Origin: Flavobacterium salmonis
GTDB lineage: Bacteria > Bacteroidota > Bacteroidia > Flavobacteriales > Flavobacteriaceae
DNA length: 64,000 nt
Assembly: GCF_903819435.1 (NCBI RefSeq)
Contig: NZ_CAIJDP010000089.1
Location: 1 to 64,000, forward strand
Reading direction: 5' to 3'
Shown here: piece after piece, positions 18,484-27,444 of the stretch
Layout: every line of letters starts with the position of its first letter
How positions within the stretch are numbered: position 1 is the first letter of the stretch
Made by a program: the position numbers and the translations under genes
The notes under the pieces: model-generated
What the model saw: only the letters and a program-made list of their open reading frames with translations
Told to the model about the DNA's origin: nothing
The model's database searches: none

Positions 18484-20733
18484 CTACTTATAAATTTCTT
18501 CCCAGGCTGGCGGTATAACTCCTAATAAATGCTGTACAAAATAATCCCTGCGTTTGCGTTCACCAAAATCGCCTCCGGCAGAATGCCCCATTCCCGGAAC
18601 TGTTACCAATTCAAAATTTTTATTGGCTTTGATTAAAGCATTTGCAAACTGCATGGTTGAAGCAGGATCTACATTATCGTCTAATTCTCCAAGAATCAAC
18701 ATTAAATTTCCGTTCAATTGTGCCGCATTAGCAGTATTCGAGCAAGCTTCATATTCTGGCCCAACCGGGTATCCCATCCATTGTTCGTTCCACCACATTT
18801 TATCCATTCGATTATCGTGACAGCCACAAGACGCTACGGCAACATCATAAAAATCAGAATTAAAGACCAAAGCAGCACCGGCATTTTGTCCTCCGGCTGA
18901 TGTTCCGTGGATGCCTACTTTATCAATATTCATATAAGGATATTTGGCAGCAGCCGCTTTCATCCAGAGCTTTCTATCGGGAAAACCGGCATCTTTGAGG
19001 TTTTTATAACAAACATCATGAAAAGCTTTTGAACGGTTTGAAGTTCCCATTCCGTCAATCTGAACTACAATAAATCCTAATTCAGCCAAAGATGACATGG
19101 CCCAATAGTAGGATTGAAAATTCTTTGGAACAAATGAATCCTGAGGACCTGCATAAATGTATTCAATGACTGGATATTTACGATTTGAGTCAAAAGTCGT
19201 TGGACGTACAATTACGCCCCAAATATCGGTTTTACCGTCTCTTCCTTTGGCTGTAAAAACTTCCGGAGCTATCCATCCTGTTTTTTGTAATGCCGAAATA
19301 TCTGCCTTTTGCATTTCTACAATCGTTTTTTGTGTATCGATGCTTTTCAAAACGGTAATCGGGGGTAAATCTACTCTTGAATACTGATCGACATAATATT
19401 TATAATCAGGTGAAAAAGTAACTTTATGATTGCCGTTTTCAGTCGTTAACCGGGTAAAGTTTTTGCCATTAAAATCGATTCGGCAAAATTGTAACAAATA
19501 TGGGTCCTGATTGCTGTCTAAACCGCTGGCCGTAAAATAGATTTGTTTTTTCTCTTCATCGACTTTTAGTACTTCCCGAATGGGCCAGCTTCCTTTTGTA
19601 ATTTGATTTTTGACTTTTCCCGTAAGGGCATCATACAAATACAAATGATTCCATCCATCACGTTCTGATGCCCAAATGATTTCATTGTTTTTTTTGATGT
19701 CGTAACGGTATCTTTTGCCGCTGTATTCTACAAATGTTGGACTTGTTTCTTCTATAATAACTTTAACTCTTCCGGTTGTTGCATTGACCTCCAAAACACG
19801 ATACACCTGATGTCCTCTTTGATTGTATTCAAAAGTGAAAGCGCTGCTGTCGTCTTTCCATTCAATTCCAGAAATGTCATATTGCTCCTGAAATAAATCG
19901 GTTGCCACCGGAATTTGCTTTTTTGAAGCCACTACAAACAATTGCGGACTTTTAAAAGGCAGCTGATCACCCGGTTTTAAATAATCACGGGTTTGTAATT
20001 TTGGCTGAAACTGATCTTTTGGGCTTGATTCAACAAAATAGATTTTATGATCCTCGCCCGGACGTACTTTATAAGTCATAATAGTTTTGCTGTTTGGCGA
20101 CCATTGCAAATATGACGAATAATAAAATCCTTTTGAACCGTCGTAACTCAGTTGGGTTTCTGTTTTTGTTTTTTTGTCTTTAATAAATAAATTATAGTTT
20201 TTTATAAACCCAACATACAAGGAATCCGGAGAACCAACAGGTTTATTGCCCAATTCATCAAAGTTATCTCCCCAATAATCCTCTTTTTTTAACGGCTTTT
20301 TATAGTCGCCGGTTTTGGTTAATTCACTCGTATTCAGATTATATAAAAATTTCAATGCTTCGGTTGTAAAAACTAATGTTGACAGGTTTTTATCAAATTC
20401 CAAATTTTCAATCGGAAGATCTTTATAATTTACTTCTTTACCTAAAATCTTTGATAATGACTGTGCTAATTTAGTATGATCAAAAGCTAATGCCTGCTTG
20501 TGATTTTTCGTATCAGCCAAAATAAATTCTTTTCCTTTCAATACATTATTACTGTACCATATGTAATCATTTCCAATCCAATGAAATTCTTTTGGTGTAT
20601 GGATTACTTTGTTCTTAAATAAAGAATCGACGGCATTCGCTCTCTTGTACTCCTTTAACGTACCCTGAGCCTGAGCGATGAAACACCACGAAAGTGTTAA
20701 AAACACACTTATTTTTTTATTAGTTGTCTTCAT
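18484..20733 (-). CDS. S9 family dipeptidyl peptidase IV-like serine peptidase
   Basis: 749 aa with a signal peptide (cleavage after IAQAQ). An N-terminal beta-propeller (about 40-500, DPPIV_N type) precedes an alpha/beta-hydrolase domain. The triad is visible: Ser612 in GTSAGG, Asp686 in ELDDNVD and His717 in GMGHSAGG. DPP-IV enzymes remove X-Pro (and often X-Hyp) dipeptides from N termini in the periplasm. It is the first gene of the minus-strand S9-GH127-DUF885-DUF5695-GH42 operon. Its promoter (20748-20812) has the same two-half-site element as the hydroxyproline operon, with identical spacing and the same 49-bp distance to the start codon. The cytoplasmic M24 enzyme would finish the dipeptides. 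Confidence 0.88.
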   Translation of the reverse strand: MKTTNKKISVFLTLSWCFIAQAQGTLKEYKRANAVDSLFKNKVIHTPKEFHWIGNDYIWYSNNVLKGKEFILADTKNHKQALAFDHTKLAQSLSKILGKEVNYKDLPIENLEFDKNLSTLVFTTEALKFLYNLNTSELTKTGDYKKPLKKEDYWGDNFDELGNKPVGSPDSLYVGFIKNYNLFIKDKKTKTETQLSYDGSKGFYYSSYLQWSPNSKTIMTYKVRPGEDHKIYFVESSPKDQFQPKLQTRDYLKPGDQLPFKSPQLFVVASKKQIPVATDLFQEQYDISGIEWKDDSSAFTFEYNQRGHQVYRVLEVNATTGRVKVIIEETSPTFVEYSGKRYRYDIKKNNEIIWASERDGWNHLYLYDALTGKVKNQITKGSWPIREVLKVDEEKKQIYFTASGLDSNQDPYLLQFCRIDFNGKNFTRLTTENGNHKVTFSPDYKYYVDQYSRVDLPPITVLKSIDTQKTIVEMQKADISALQKTGWIAPEVFTAKGRDGKTDIWGVIVRPTTFDSNRKYPVIEYIYAGPQDSFVPKNFQSYYWAMSSLAELGFIVVQIDGMGTSNRSKAFHDVCYKNLKDAGFPDRKLWMKAAAAKYPYMNIDKVGIHGTSAGGQNAGAALVFNSDFYDVAVASCGCHDNRMDKMWWNEQWMGYPVGPEYEACSNTANAAQLNGNLMLILGELDDNVDPASTMQFANALIKANKNFELVTVPGMGHSAGGDFGERKRRDYFVQHLLGVIPPAWEEIYK

Positions 20734-20747
20734 AATTTTAATAATAA

Positions 20748-20812
20748 TAAAAATATGTATTATTTATTGATGAATATGGGTTAATATTAGCACATAGTAA
20801 GATTATATTACC
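20748..20812 (-). promoter_or_regulatory. promoter and two-half-site element A (S9/GH operon)
   Basis: Plus-strand half-sites TAATATTAGC (20782-20791) and TTATATTACC (20803-20812) start 21 bp apart. The -7 box reads TATTTTTA on the minus strand (20748-20755), 34 bp from the proximal half-site. There is no -33 TTG, which suggests an activator-dependent promoter. An inverted match (TATGGGT at 20775 against ACCCATA ending at 20816) overlaps the same site. Confidence 0.65.
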
Positions 20813-20872
20813 CATAGAAATAAGAATGTGATAAAAAACAGTTATTAAATACTAATTTGTATTGAAACGATA

Positions 20873-20903
20873 GACCTAACAGGTTTTAAAAACCTGTTAG
20901 GTC
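20873..20903. repeat. 15-bp perfect palindrome with 1-nt centre, likely terminator of the permease gene
   Basis: GACCTAACAGGTTTT and its exact reverse complement flank a single A. It lies 21 bp past the permease stop on the minus strand. There is no long T run beyond it, so it may be a REP-like intergenic palindrome that doubles as a terminator. A similar GCCTAACG-type hairpin is at 52594-52624. Confidence 0.7.
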
Positions 20904-20923
20904 TCCACTAAACGTCAAATTAA

Positions 20924-22333
20924 TTAGTAATTTTTTTCTTTTATCAAATAGTAAATCGGAATCCCAATTAGCATAATCAAAACACCCCATCCACAAGTAG
21001 AAAATTTTGTAAACAATAATGAAACACAGACTGCTGAGGCTATTATAATGTACAATAAAGGTAAAAAGGGATAGCCTAAAGCTTTATAAGGACGAACTGC
21101 ATCGGGCATTTTTTTGCGGAGAATGATAATTCCGTAAATGGTCAGGATATAAAAGATAAGTACGATGATAATTACAAAGTCTAATAAATCACCGTATTTA
21201 CCGGTAAGACACAATACAGAAGCCCATAAACATTGTGCCCAAAGTGCCCACGAAGGAACACTATTGCCATTAAGATGAGCTGCTTTTTTAAAAAACAAAC
21301 CATCTTTTGCCATTGTATAATAGACTCTTGCTCCTGCCATAATCAATCCGTTGTTACAGGCGAATGTTGAAATCATAATCATGAGTGCAATAATCAGTGT
21401 TCCGATGTCTCCAAAAATATATTGAGCAGCCACCACCGCTACCCTGTCTGATTTTGCTCCGGCTACTTCGTTTAGCGGAATTACGGCAACGTACATTAAA
21501 TTGGTCAATACATAAATTATAGTCACAATGAAAGTTCCTAAGAGCATGCTTAATCCCACATTGCGCTTTGGATTTTTAATTTCTCCGGCAATGAAGGTTA
21601 CACCTGTCCAGGAATCGCTGGAAAACAAAGTTCCGACCATAGCTGCAGAAATTCCGGAAATTAAAGCTGAAGTACCAATTGGCATCCATGAACCTGATTC
21701 GGTATTAAACGCATGCGGTGTCCAGGCATCTGTCCAGTTGGCATTCCAAACAGAAGCTTTAGCGGCTAAAGTAAATCCGAAAATAATTAATCCTGAAATT
21801 GACAGAATTTTTATAATGGTTAAAATCGTTTGCAGAATTTTGCTGTTTTTTACACCCCGCGTATTCAGATAAGTTAGAAAAACGATCGTTATTATCGAAA
21901 CAATCTGAGCAACATTAAGCTTGAAACTTCCTAGTTTATATAAGATATTTTCATCACTGACTGCGGGAATCAAATACGCTGCAAATTTAGAAAAGGCAAC
22001 TCCCACTGCTGCAATTGTTCCGGTTTGTATAACGGCAAAAAAACTCCAGCCGTACAAAAACGCTATTAATTTATTGTAAGCCTCTTTTAAATACACATAT
22101 TGTCCGCCTGCATTTGGAAACATGGCGCTTAATTCACCATAACTTACAGCGGCAATCATGGTAATTAATCCTGAAATCAGCCAGATTAAAACGAGCCACC
22201 CCGTAGAACCGACCTGTCTGGCAATATCAGCACTCACGATGAATATTCCTGAGCCAATCATGGAGCCTACTACAAGCATAGTTCCGTCTAAAAGGCCGAG
22301 TTCTTTTTTAAATTCTTCCTGGTTATTTGTCAT
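20924..22333 (-). CDS. APC superfamily amino acid permease
   Basis: 469 aa with about 12 membrane segments. The first helix carries the glycine-rich APC signature GSMIGSGIF, and the second is followed by SYGELSAMFPNAGGQYVYL, typical of LAT/APC transporters. It lies after the hydroxyproline operon on the same strand, but a hairpin terminator at 22453-22484 and a 155-bp gap separate them, so some read-through or an own promoter is needed; no exact TAnnTTTG was found in the gap. From context it may import proline, hydroxyproline or dipeptide-derived amino acids; the substrate cannot be read from the sequence. Confidence 0.85.
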   Translation of the reverse strand: MTNNQEEFKKELGLLDGTMLVVGSMIGSGIFIVSADIARQVGSTGWLVLIWLISGLITMIAAVSYGELSAMFPNAGGQYVYLKEAYNKLIAFLYGWSFFAVIQTGTIAAVGVAFSKFAAYLIPAVSDENILYKLGSFKLNVAQIVSIITIVFLTYLNTRGVKNSKILQTILTIIKILSISGLIIFGFTLAAKASVWNANWTDAWTPHAFNTESGSWMPIGTSALISGISAAMVGTLFSSDSWTGVTFIAGEIKNPKRNVGLSMLLGTFIVTIIYVLTNLMYVAVIPLNEVAGAKSDRVAVVAAQYIFGDIGTLIIALMIMISTFACNNGLIMAGARVYYTMAKDGLFFKKAAHLNGNSVPSWALWAQCLWASVLCLTGKYGDLLDFVIIIVLIFYILTIYGIIILRKKMPDAVRPYKALGYPFLPLLYIIIASAVCVSLLFTKFSTCGWGVLIMLIGIPIYYLIKEKNY

Positions 22334-22452
22334 TTTTGGTTTGTTTGTTTGGTTGTTTTTTGTTTAGGTATGCCGAATTCTATTTTTAAAATCTAAATCT
22401 GGTTATAATTTAGGTTTTTGAATCATAGTGTAAAAATGGTATGCAAAAAAAA

Positions 22453-22484
22453 TCAGCTTCATTTTTGATTAAACATGAAGCTGA
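22453..22484 (-). terminator. terminator of the hydroxyproline operon
   Basis: TCAGCTTCAT (22453-22462) pairs perfectly with ATGAAGCTGA (22475-22484). On the minus strand the stem is followed by T8. It lies just past the oxidase stop codon (22489). Confidence 0.85.
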
Positions 22485-22488
22485 CTTT

Positions 22489-23724
22489 TTAGAGTTGAAA
22501 CATTTGAGTATTGACAGAAGTTGGCTTTTCAGAAATAATCTCGGCCACTATTTTTCCCGTTGCCGGAGCCAGACTTAATCCCATCATTGCATGTCCTGTT
22601 ACTACTGTCAAATTTTTAAGTTTTTTATCCCTGGCTATAATTGGCATTCCCGAAGGTGTACAAGGTCTGAAGCCAAACCATGTATCTTCTTCTTTTGGCA
22701 TTTCTATTTTTAAATCAGGATAGAAATCATTGATCGAATTTACAATTCCCTGTAACCTGTTTTGATTAATTTTGGTATCGTTAGTATGTGTAATTTCCAT
22801 AGTTCCGCCAAAACGAATATCATTGTTCATAGGTGTAACAGCCACTTTTCCTTCACATAAAATACTTGGGATTGATGGCTTGTGATTCTGGTCTTTTAAC
22901 GTAAAACTATATCCTTTTCCCGGCAAAATTGAAATATTGACATTCAGTTTCTTAGCAATATTAGGGCTCCAGGAACCGGTTGCCAAAACTATTTCATCTG
23001 TTGTAAAATTGCCTTTGTCGGTAATAATTTCTACAATAGTATTATTCTTTATAACAAAATCTATTACCCTTGTCTGCGAATGAATTTCTACACTCAGTAT
23101 CTTCAGTTCGTCTTTTAAAAACTGCATAAACTTTTGCGGATAGATGTGTGCATCGCTTTTGTAATGAACACCGCCAATAACATTTGTAGCAGTTCCTTTC
23201 TCTAAATTTGAAACTTCCTCTTTGGAAATAAAATCAACTTCTAAACCTAAATCTTCTGCCAGCTTTCCTTCGTGATGAATTTCTTCTGCGGTTTTATCCG
23301 TTTTATAAAGCATCAAAAGCCCTTTTTCTTCATAGAAAAAAGAATTATTCTGTTTTGCCAGATCCTGATAGAGTTCCTTACTTAGAAGTGATAAATCACA
23401 AAGTGCGGGCATCGCTTTTTCTACATGTTTCAAATTGGCATGTTTGTAAAACTTTAAGCCCCAATTCATTAAATCCAAATTTAATCTGGGTTTTACATAG
23501 AACGGACTGTGGCTATCAAACATCCATTTTATTCCCTGTGCAATCATTCCAGGCTGAGCCAGTGGGATGATGTGCGACGGAACAATCATGCCTGCATTTC
23601 CGTAAGAACAGCCATCATTCATATCTGATTTATCAAAAACAACTACTTCATAACCTTCTTTAGCCAAATAATAAGCTGAACATAAGCCTATTATTCCTCC
23701 GCCAATTATACTTACTTTTTTCAT
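22489..23724 (-). CDS. FAD-dependent D-amino acid oxidase/dehydrogenase, probable cis-4-hydroxy-D-proline oxidase
   Basis: 411 aa from the preferred start, MKKVSIIGGG at 23724. An upstream Met at 23766 only adds a 14-residue lead before the Rossmann motif. The FAD-binding GGGIIGLCSAYYLAKEGYEV is at the very N terminus, with a DadA-type DAO domain following (ATGSWSPNIAK; WFGFRPCTPSGMPII; GHAMMGLSLAPATGK). In hydroxyproline catabolism this enzyme oxidises cis-4-hydroxy-D-proline to 1-pyrroline-4-hydroxy-2-carboxylate. The assignment rests on its position directly after the epimerase gene; by sequence alone it could be a general D-amino acid dehydrogenase. It is the last gene of the operon, ahead of the terminator at 22453. 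Confidence 0.85.
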   Translation of the reverse strand: MKKVSIIGGGIIGLCSAYYLAKEGYEVVVFDKSDMNDGCSYGNAGMIVPSHIIPLAQPGMIAQGIKWMFDSHSPFYVKPRLNLDLMNWGLKFYKHANLKHVEKAMPALCDLSLLSKELYQDLAKQNNSFFYEEKGLLMLYKTDKTAEEIHHEGKLAEDLGLEVDFISKEEVSNLEKGTATNVIGGVHYKSDAHIYPQKFMQFLKDELKILSVEIHSQTRVIDFVIKNNTIVEIITDKGNFTTDEIVLATGSWSPNIAKKLNVNISILPGKGYSFTLKDQNHKPSIPSILCEGKVAVTPMNNDIRFGGTMEITHTNDTKINQNRLQGIVNSINDFYPDLKIEMPKEEDTWFGFRPCTPSGMPIIARDKKLKNLTVVTGHAMMGLSLAPATGKIVAEIISEKPTSVNTQMFQL

Positions 23725-23789
23725 TATTATTCTAAATTTAAAATTTGGCGATAAGATTTTTTTCAACCTTTGAATTATAGTTTATTTTT

Positions 23790-24800
23790 TTAAATCACCT
23801 GAAATCCAAATGCATACGGATCATCCTCTTCGTCAATGATAATATTGTTATAACCGTAGACTTTTGCCCAGCCCTGAATACTTGGCACAATGGCTTTTAT
23901 ATCTCCAATCTCGGTTTCTTCTTCGACTCGTCCAATAAACTTGCTTCCAATAAAACTTTCGTGAATATAATCTTCTCCCTTTTTAAGTTTTCCTTTGGCA
24001 TGAAGCTGTGCAATTCTGGCTGAAGTTCCGGTTCCGCAAGGTGAGCGATCGATAGCTTTATCGCCATAAAACACGGCATTTCTGCCTGACGAAGCGGGAT
24101 CGATTGGATAGCCTGTCCAGAGCATATGACTTACATCGCGAATCGTATCATTTTCAGGATGAATGAAAAGATTTGGGTATTTCTCGTTAATTCGTTTACG
24201 TACTTCCTGGCTGTATTGCACAATTTTTCCGGCTGTAAAATCCTGAATCCCTGAAAAATGAGGCTGTGGGTCTACAATGGCGTAATAATTTCCCCCGTAA
24301 GCCACATCAAAAACAATCTCGCCCAGTTCCGGACAATCAACTGTCAGACCTTCAGCTGCCAGATACGATTTTACGTTTGTCAAACGTACCCAGTCTACTT
24401 TCTTTCCCGTTTGCTGGTATTCAATCTGAACTAAACCTGCTGGTGCTTCCATTTTTATTTTACCGGGAATTTTAGGAACAACTAATCCTTCTTCGATAGC
24501 AATTGTGATGGTTCCAATGGTTCCGTGTCCACACATTGGCAGACAGCCTGAAGTTTCGATAAACAAAATTCCAAAATCATTTTCAGGATTGCTTGGCGGA
24601 TACAAAATACTCCCGCTCATCATGTCATGTCCTCTCGGTTCAAACATAAGTCCTTTGCGAATCCAGTCATATTCTTTTAAGAAGTGCTGCCGTTTTTCGC
24701 TCATATTGTCTCCAACGAGATTTGGACCTCCACCGGCAACTACTCGCACGGGATTTCCACAAGTATGTGCATCAACGCAAAAAAAGGTTTTTCTGGGCAT
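23790..24800 (-). CDS. proline racemase family, probable 4-hydroxyproline 2-epimerase
   Basis: 336 aa, the usual length. Both catalytic cysteines of two-base racemases are present: Cys90 in PMCGHGT and Cys255 in SPCGTGTSAR. That argues against trans-3-hydroxyproline dehydratase, where one is replaced by Ser or Thr. The expected reaction is trans-4-hydroxy-L-proline to cis-4-hydroxy-D-proline. The gene is 3 bp after the aldehyde dehydrogenase and before the D-amino acid oxidase, the standard order of a hydroxyproline operon. Proline racemase itself is the alternative, but the presence of the deaminase and semialdehyde dehydrogenase favours hydroxyproline. No signal peptide; cytoplasmic. Confidence 0.88.
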   Translation of the reverse strand: MPRKTFFCVDAHTCGNPVRVVAGGGPNLVGDNMSEKRQHFLKEYDWIRKGLMFEPRGHDMMSGSILYPPSNPENDFGILFIETSGCLPMCGHGTIGTITIAIEEGLVVPKIPGKIKMEAPAGLVQIEYQQTGKKVDWVRLTNVKSYLAAEGLTVDCPELGEIVFDVAYGGNYYAIVDPQPHFSGIQDFTAGKIVQYSQEVRKRINEKYPNLFIHPENDTIRDVSHMLWTGYPIDPASSGRNAVFYGDKAIDRSPCGTGTSARIAQLHAKGKLKKGEDYIHESFIGSKFIGRVEEETEIGDIKAIVPSIQGWAKVYGYNNIIIDEEDDPYAFGFQVI

Positions 24801-24803
24801 ATA

Positions 24804-26372
24804 TTAAATAGGATTCTGGGTTACTATATCATTTACTGTTCTGTTAATTCCTAAAAGGTTTTCATCCTGCAAAGCAACGGGCAATAATTTATTTGGCCAG
24901 TCCTGAAACGTAACCGGACGAACCCATCTTTTTACTGCCGTTAATCCTACCGAAGTAAATTTACTGTCAGAACTGGCAGGAAAAGGTCCGCTATGTGTCA
25001 TTCCCGAGCAAACCTCAACTCCTGTGGGTACATTGTTAAAGATTAATCTACCTACCTTATTTTTAAGGTTTTGGATTACTTCTTTGAAATCTTTTAATTC
25101 ACTTTCATCCGAATTTAAAATAGTACCGGTGAGCTGTCCTTCCAGATTTTCAATAATTGTATTCAATTGCTGAATATCATCACATTTAACAACCACAGAA
25201 AAAGGCCCAAAAACCTCCTTATGAAATGTTTTATTTTTTAAAAAGGTATTTCCATTTACCGTGATTACATTTTGCAGAGCATAGTTTGGCTTTACCTCTT
25301 TCTTTAAATTTGTCTGCTGCGTATAACCTTCCTGTCCAAGAACTTCTGATTTCAGGCTTTCATATTTAGCTTTAATATCGGGATGCAGCATACAGGCTGG
25401 CTCTAATTTGTCTGTCTCTAAAGCTAAAATAGTAATAAAATTCTCTAATTCATTACTATTTATTCCTAAAATAAGTCCAGGATTGGTGCAAAACTGACCT
25501 GTTCCTGCTACAATTGATGCAGCGTAGTTTTTAGCCCATTTTTCACTCTCCAGTTTTAAGGCCGATGGTAAAATTACCACTGGATTAATGCTTCCCATCT
25601 CTGCATAAACCGGAATCGGAACAGGTCTGTTGGCTGCAATTTTACAAAGAGCAGTTCCACCTGTAATACTTCCTGTAAAACCAACCGCTTTTACAGAGGA
25701 ATGTTCAACTAAAGCTTTTCCTACCTCGATACCGCTGCTGTTTAGGTTCGAAAAAACACCATTTGGCATTCCGGTTCTTTGAGCTGCTTTGATAATTGCC
25801 GAAGATACCAACTCGCCCGTTCCCGCATGAAGTGGATGTGATTTTACAATGACCGGACAACCAGCAGCCAAAGCACTCGACGTATCACCACCAGCGGTCG
25901 AGAAAGCCAGCGGAAAATTACTGGCTCCAAAAACCACTACAGGCCCAAGTGGAATCTGCATTCTTCGAATATCAGGTTTGTCTTCTGTTTTGTTGATGAT
26001 GGCTTCTACCCATGAGCCTTCTCTCAACATCGTAGCAAAGGCCCTCAACTGTCCGGTTGTTCTTCCGCGTTCCCCATTGGCTCTGCCAACAGGAAGTCCA
26101 GATTCCTGAATATAAGTCGTTAATAAATCATCCCCTAAAACTTCAATTTCATCAGCAATAGCTTCCAGAAAATCTGCTTTTTTTACGTCCACAATTGTTC
26201 CGTATGTTTTAAAAGCTTCTTCAGCTAAAGCTACAGCCTGAGTAATTTCGTCTTGGGTAGCTTCATAAAAAACAGTTTTATTCTCTGTATTTAGTTCCGG
26301 ATTGATCGTCTTATAAGTCGTTTTACCTTTTGCGGAAAGCGTTTCTCCAATATAATTTTGTCCAGTAGTCAT
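24804..26372 (-). CDS. aldehyde dehydrogenase, probable 2,5-dioxopentanoate (alpha-ketoglutarate semialdehyde) dehydrogenase
   Basis: 522 aa, the length of the KGSADH-type ALDH group. The general base Glu258 is in YAEMGSINPV and nucleophile Cys295 in GQFCTNPG; NAD(P)-binding GFTGS is at 231-235. This would convert 2,5-dioxopentanoate, the product of the DHDPS-fold deaminase, to 2-oxoglutarate. The same enzyme serves C6 dehydration pathways of L-arabinose or glucarate in other bacteria, but no such dehydratases are in this window. It is second in the operon (20 bp after the deaminase, 3 bp before the epimerase). Confidence 0.88.
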   Translation of the reverse strand: MTTGQNYIGETLSAKGKTTYKTINPELNTENKTVFYEATQDEITQAVALAEEAFKTYGTIVDVKKADFLEAIADEIEVLGDDLLTTYIQESGLPVGRANGERGRTTGQLRAFATMLREGSWVEAIINKTEDKPDIRRMQIPLGPVVVFGASNFPLAFSTAGGDTSSALAAGCPVIVKSHPLHAGTGELVSSAIIKAAQRTGMPNGVFSNLNSSGIEVGKALVEHSSVKAVGFTGSITGGTALCKIAANRPVPIPVYAEMGSINPVVILPSALKLESEKWAKNYAASIVAGTGQFCTNPGLILGINSNELENFITILALETDKLEPACMLHPDIKAKYESLKSEVLGQEGYTQQTNLKKEVKPNYALQNVITVNGNTFLKNKTFHKEVFGPFSVVVKCDDIQQLNTIIENLEGQLTGTILNSDESELKDFKEVIQNLKNKVGRLIFNNVPTGVEVCSGMTHSGPFPASSDSKFTSVGLTAVKRWVRPVTFQDWPNKLLPVALQDENLLGINRTVNDIVTQNPI

Positions 26373-26392
26373 AGCTTACTTTTTACCTTTAG

Positions 26393-27307
26393 TTAAATGT
26401 TTTTGTAATCAGGCAAAATGGGTCTGTTTTTCATTGCAACATCGATAATAGTCAAAACGCGTTCTCTTTCAACTCCCTGCAATGGAAGTCTTGGAGCTCT
26501 TACGTTTTCTGTACCAAGTCCAGTGGCAACCTCAGCCAATTTGATGTTTTGTACCAATTGCGGAGAAATATCCAGTTCTAATAGTGGCATAAACCATCTG
26601 TAAATGGCTACCGCTTCCTCAATTCTTCCAGCTTTTACAAGTTTATAAATGGCCACAGTTTCTGCCGGATATGCTACTACTAAACCGGCAACCCAGCCAT
26701 CTGCTCCTGTCACCAAACTTTCTAATGCCAGAGTATCAACACCACAAAGTACTTTTAAACGGTTTCCAAAACGGTTTATAATTCTTACTACATTGCTAAT
26801 ATCGCGCGTAGACTCTTTTACTGCCTGGATATTGTCTAATTTTAAAAGTTCTTCAAACATGTCCAGCGTTACCTCAATTTTATAATCTACAGGATTATTG
26901 TAAATCATAATCGGTAGCGATGTACTTTTTGCGATTTCCTTAAAATAAACAACCGTTTCGTAATCTGTAGCTTTATAGCGCATTGGAGGCAGTAACATCA
27001 AACCGTTTACACCTAATTCTTCGGCACGTTTGGCCAAAGTAATGGCTTCGCTGGTGGTCTGTTCTGCAATGTTTACAATAACCGGAATTTTTCCTGCTGT
27101 GATTCTTAACGTGTTGTTAATTAAAACCTCTTTTTCTTCTTTAGTCAATGTACTAGCTTCTCCAAGGGTTCCGCCAAGTATGATTCCGTTAACTCCAGCT
27201 TCAATTTGTGCTTTAATATTTTTTTCGAACATTACGAGGTCTAATTGACCTTCTTCTGTAAACTTAGTCGTTACAGCCGGCATTACGCCTTCCCAATTTA
27301 TATTCAT
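26393..27307 (-). CDS. DHDPS/NAL-fold lyase, probable 1-pyrroline-4-hydroxy-2-carboxylate deaminase
   Basis: 304 aa from MNINWEGV at 27307. The longer frame from 27358 adds 17 residues unlike the family, and its ATG lies inside the proximal regulatory half-site, so 27307 is chosen. The barrel has Schiff-base Lys164 in AVKEST and Tyr136 in IYNNP. GGTLGEAS replaces the pyruvate-binding GTTGE of DapA. In the pathway it deaminates and dehydrates 1-pyrroline-4-hydroxy-2-carboxylate to 2-oxoglutarate semialdehyde. It is the first gene of the hydroxyproline operon, divergent from the AraC-type regulator. A biosynthetic DapA role is unlikely in this company. Confidence 0.85.
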   Translation of the reverse strand: MNINWEGVMPAVTTKFTEEGQLDLVMFEKNIKAQIEAGVNGIILGGTLGEASTLTKEEKEVLINNTLRITAGKIPVIVNIAEQTTSEAITLAKRAEELGVNGLMLLPPMRYKATDYETVVYFKEIAKSTSLPIMIYNNPVDYKIEVTLDMFEELLKLDNIQAVKESTRDISNVVRIINRFGNRLKVLCGVDTLALESLVTGADGWVAGLVVAYPAETVAIYKLVKAGRIEEAVAIYRWFMPLLELDISPQLVQNIKLAEVATGLGTENVRAPRLPLQGVERERVLTIIDVAMKNRPILPDYKNI

Positions 27308-27321
27308 ATTATAATTTTTAT

Positions 27322-27386
27322 CAAAAATAAAACTTATAAAAAGAGACGTCTTTGTCATTATTAGCCGTTATCAGGACTATATTACC
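27322..27386 (-). promoter_or_regulatory. promoter and two-half-site element B (hydroxyproline operon, beside araC-type gene)
   Basis: Plus-strand half-sites CATTATTAGC (27356-27365) and CTATATTACC (27377-27386) start 21 bp apart. The -7 box TATTTTTG (minus, 27322-27329) starts 34 bp from the proximal half-site, placing that half-site near -42. No -33 TTG is present. It sits in the divergent space between the deaminase and regulator genes, the classical place for an operator of the neighbouring AraC-type protein. Confidence 0.7.
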
Positions 27387-27444
27387 CCATCTATTGTATA
27401 ATCTGATTTTTTTGATAATATTTACATAACTAAAAAACAATCCT

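Noticed and set aside
23790..24800. trans-3-hydroxy-L-proline dehydratase
   Set aside because: Both catalytic Cys residues (90 and 255) are present, as in two-base racemases/epimerases.
26393..27307. DapA (lysine biosynthesis dihydrodipicolinate synthase)
   Set aside because: The pyruvate-binding GTTGE is replaced and the gene heads a hydroxyproline operon with the semialdehyde dehydrogenase, epimerase and D-amino acid oxidase.
27308..27358. Upstream start of the deaminase gene
   Set aside because: The 17 added residues do not fit the family, and the ATG overlaps the regulatory half-site and lies upstream of the -7 box.
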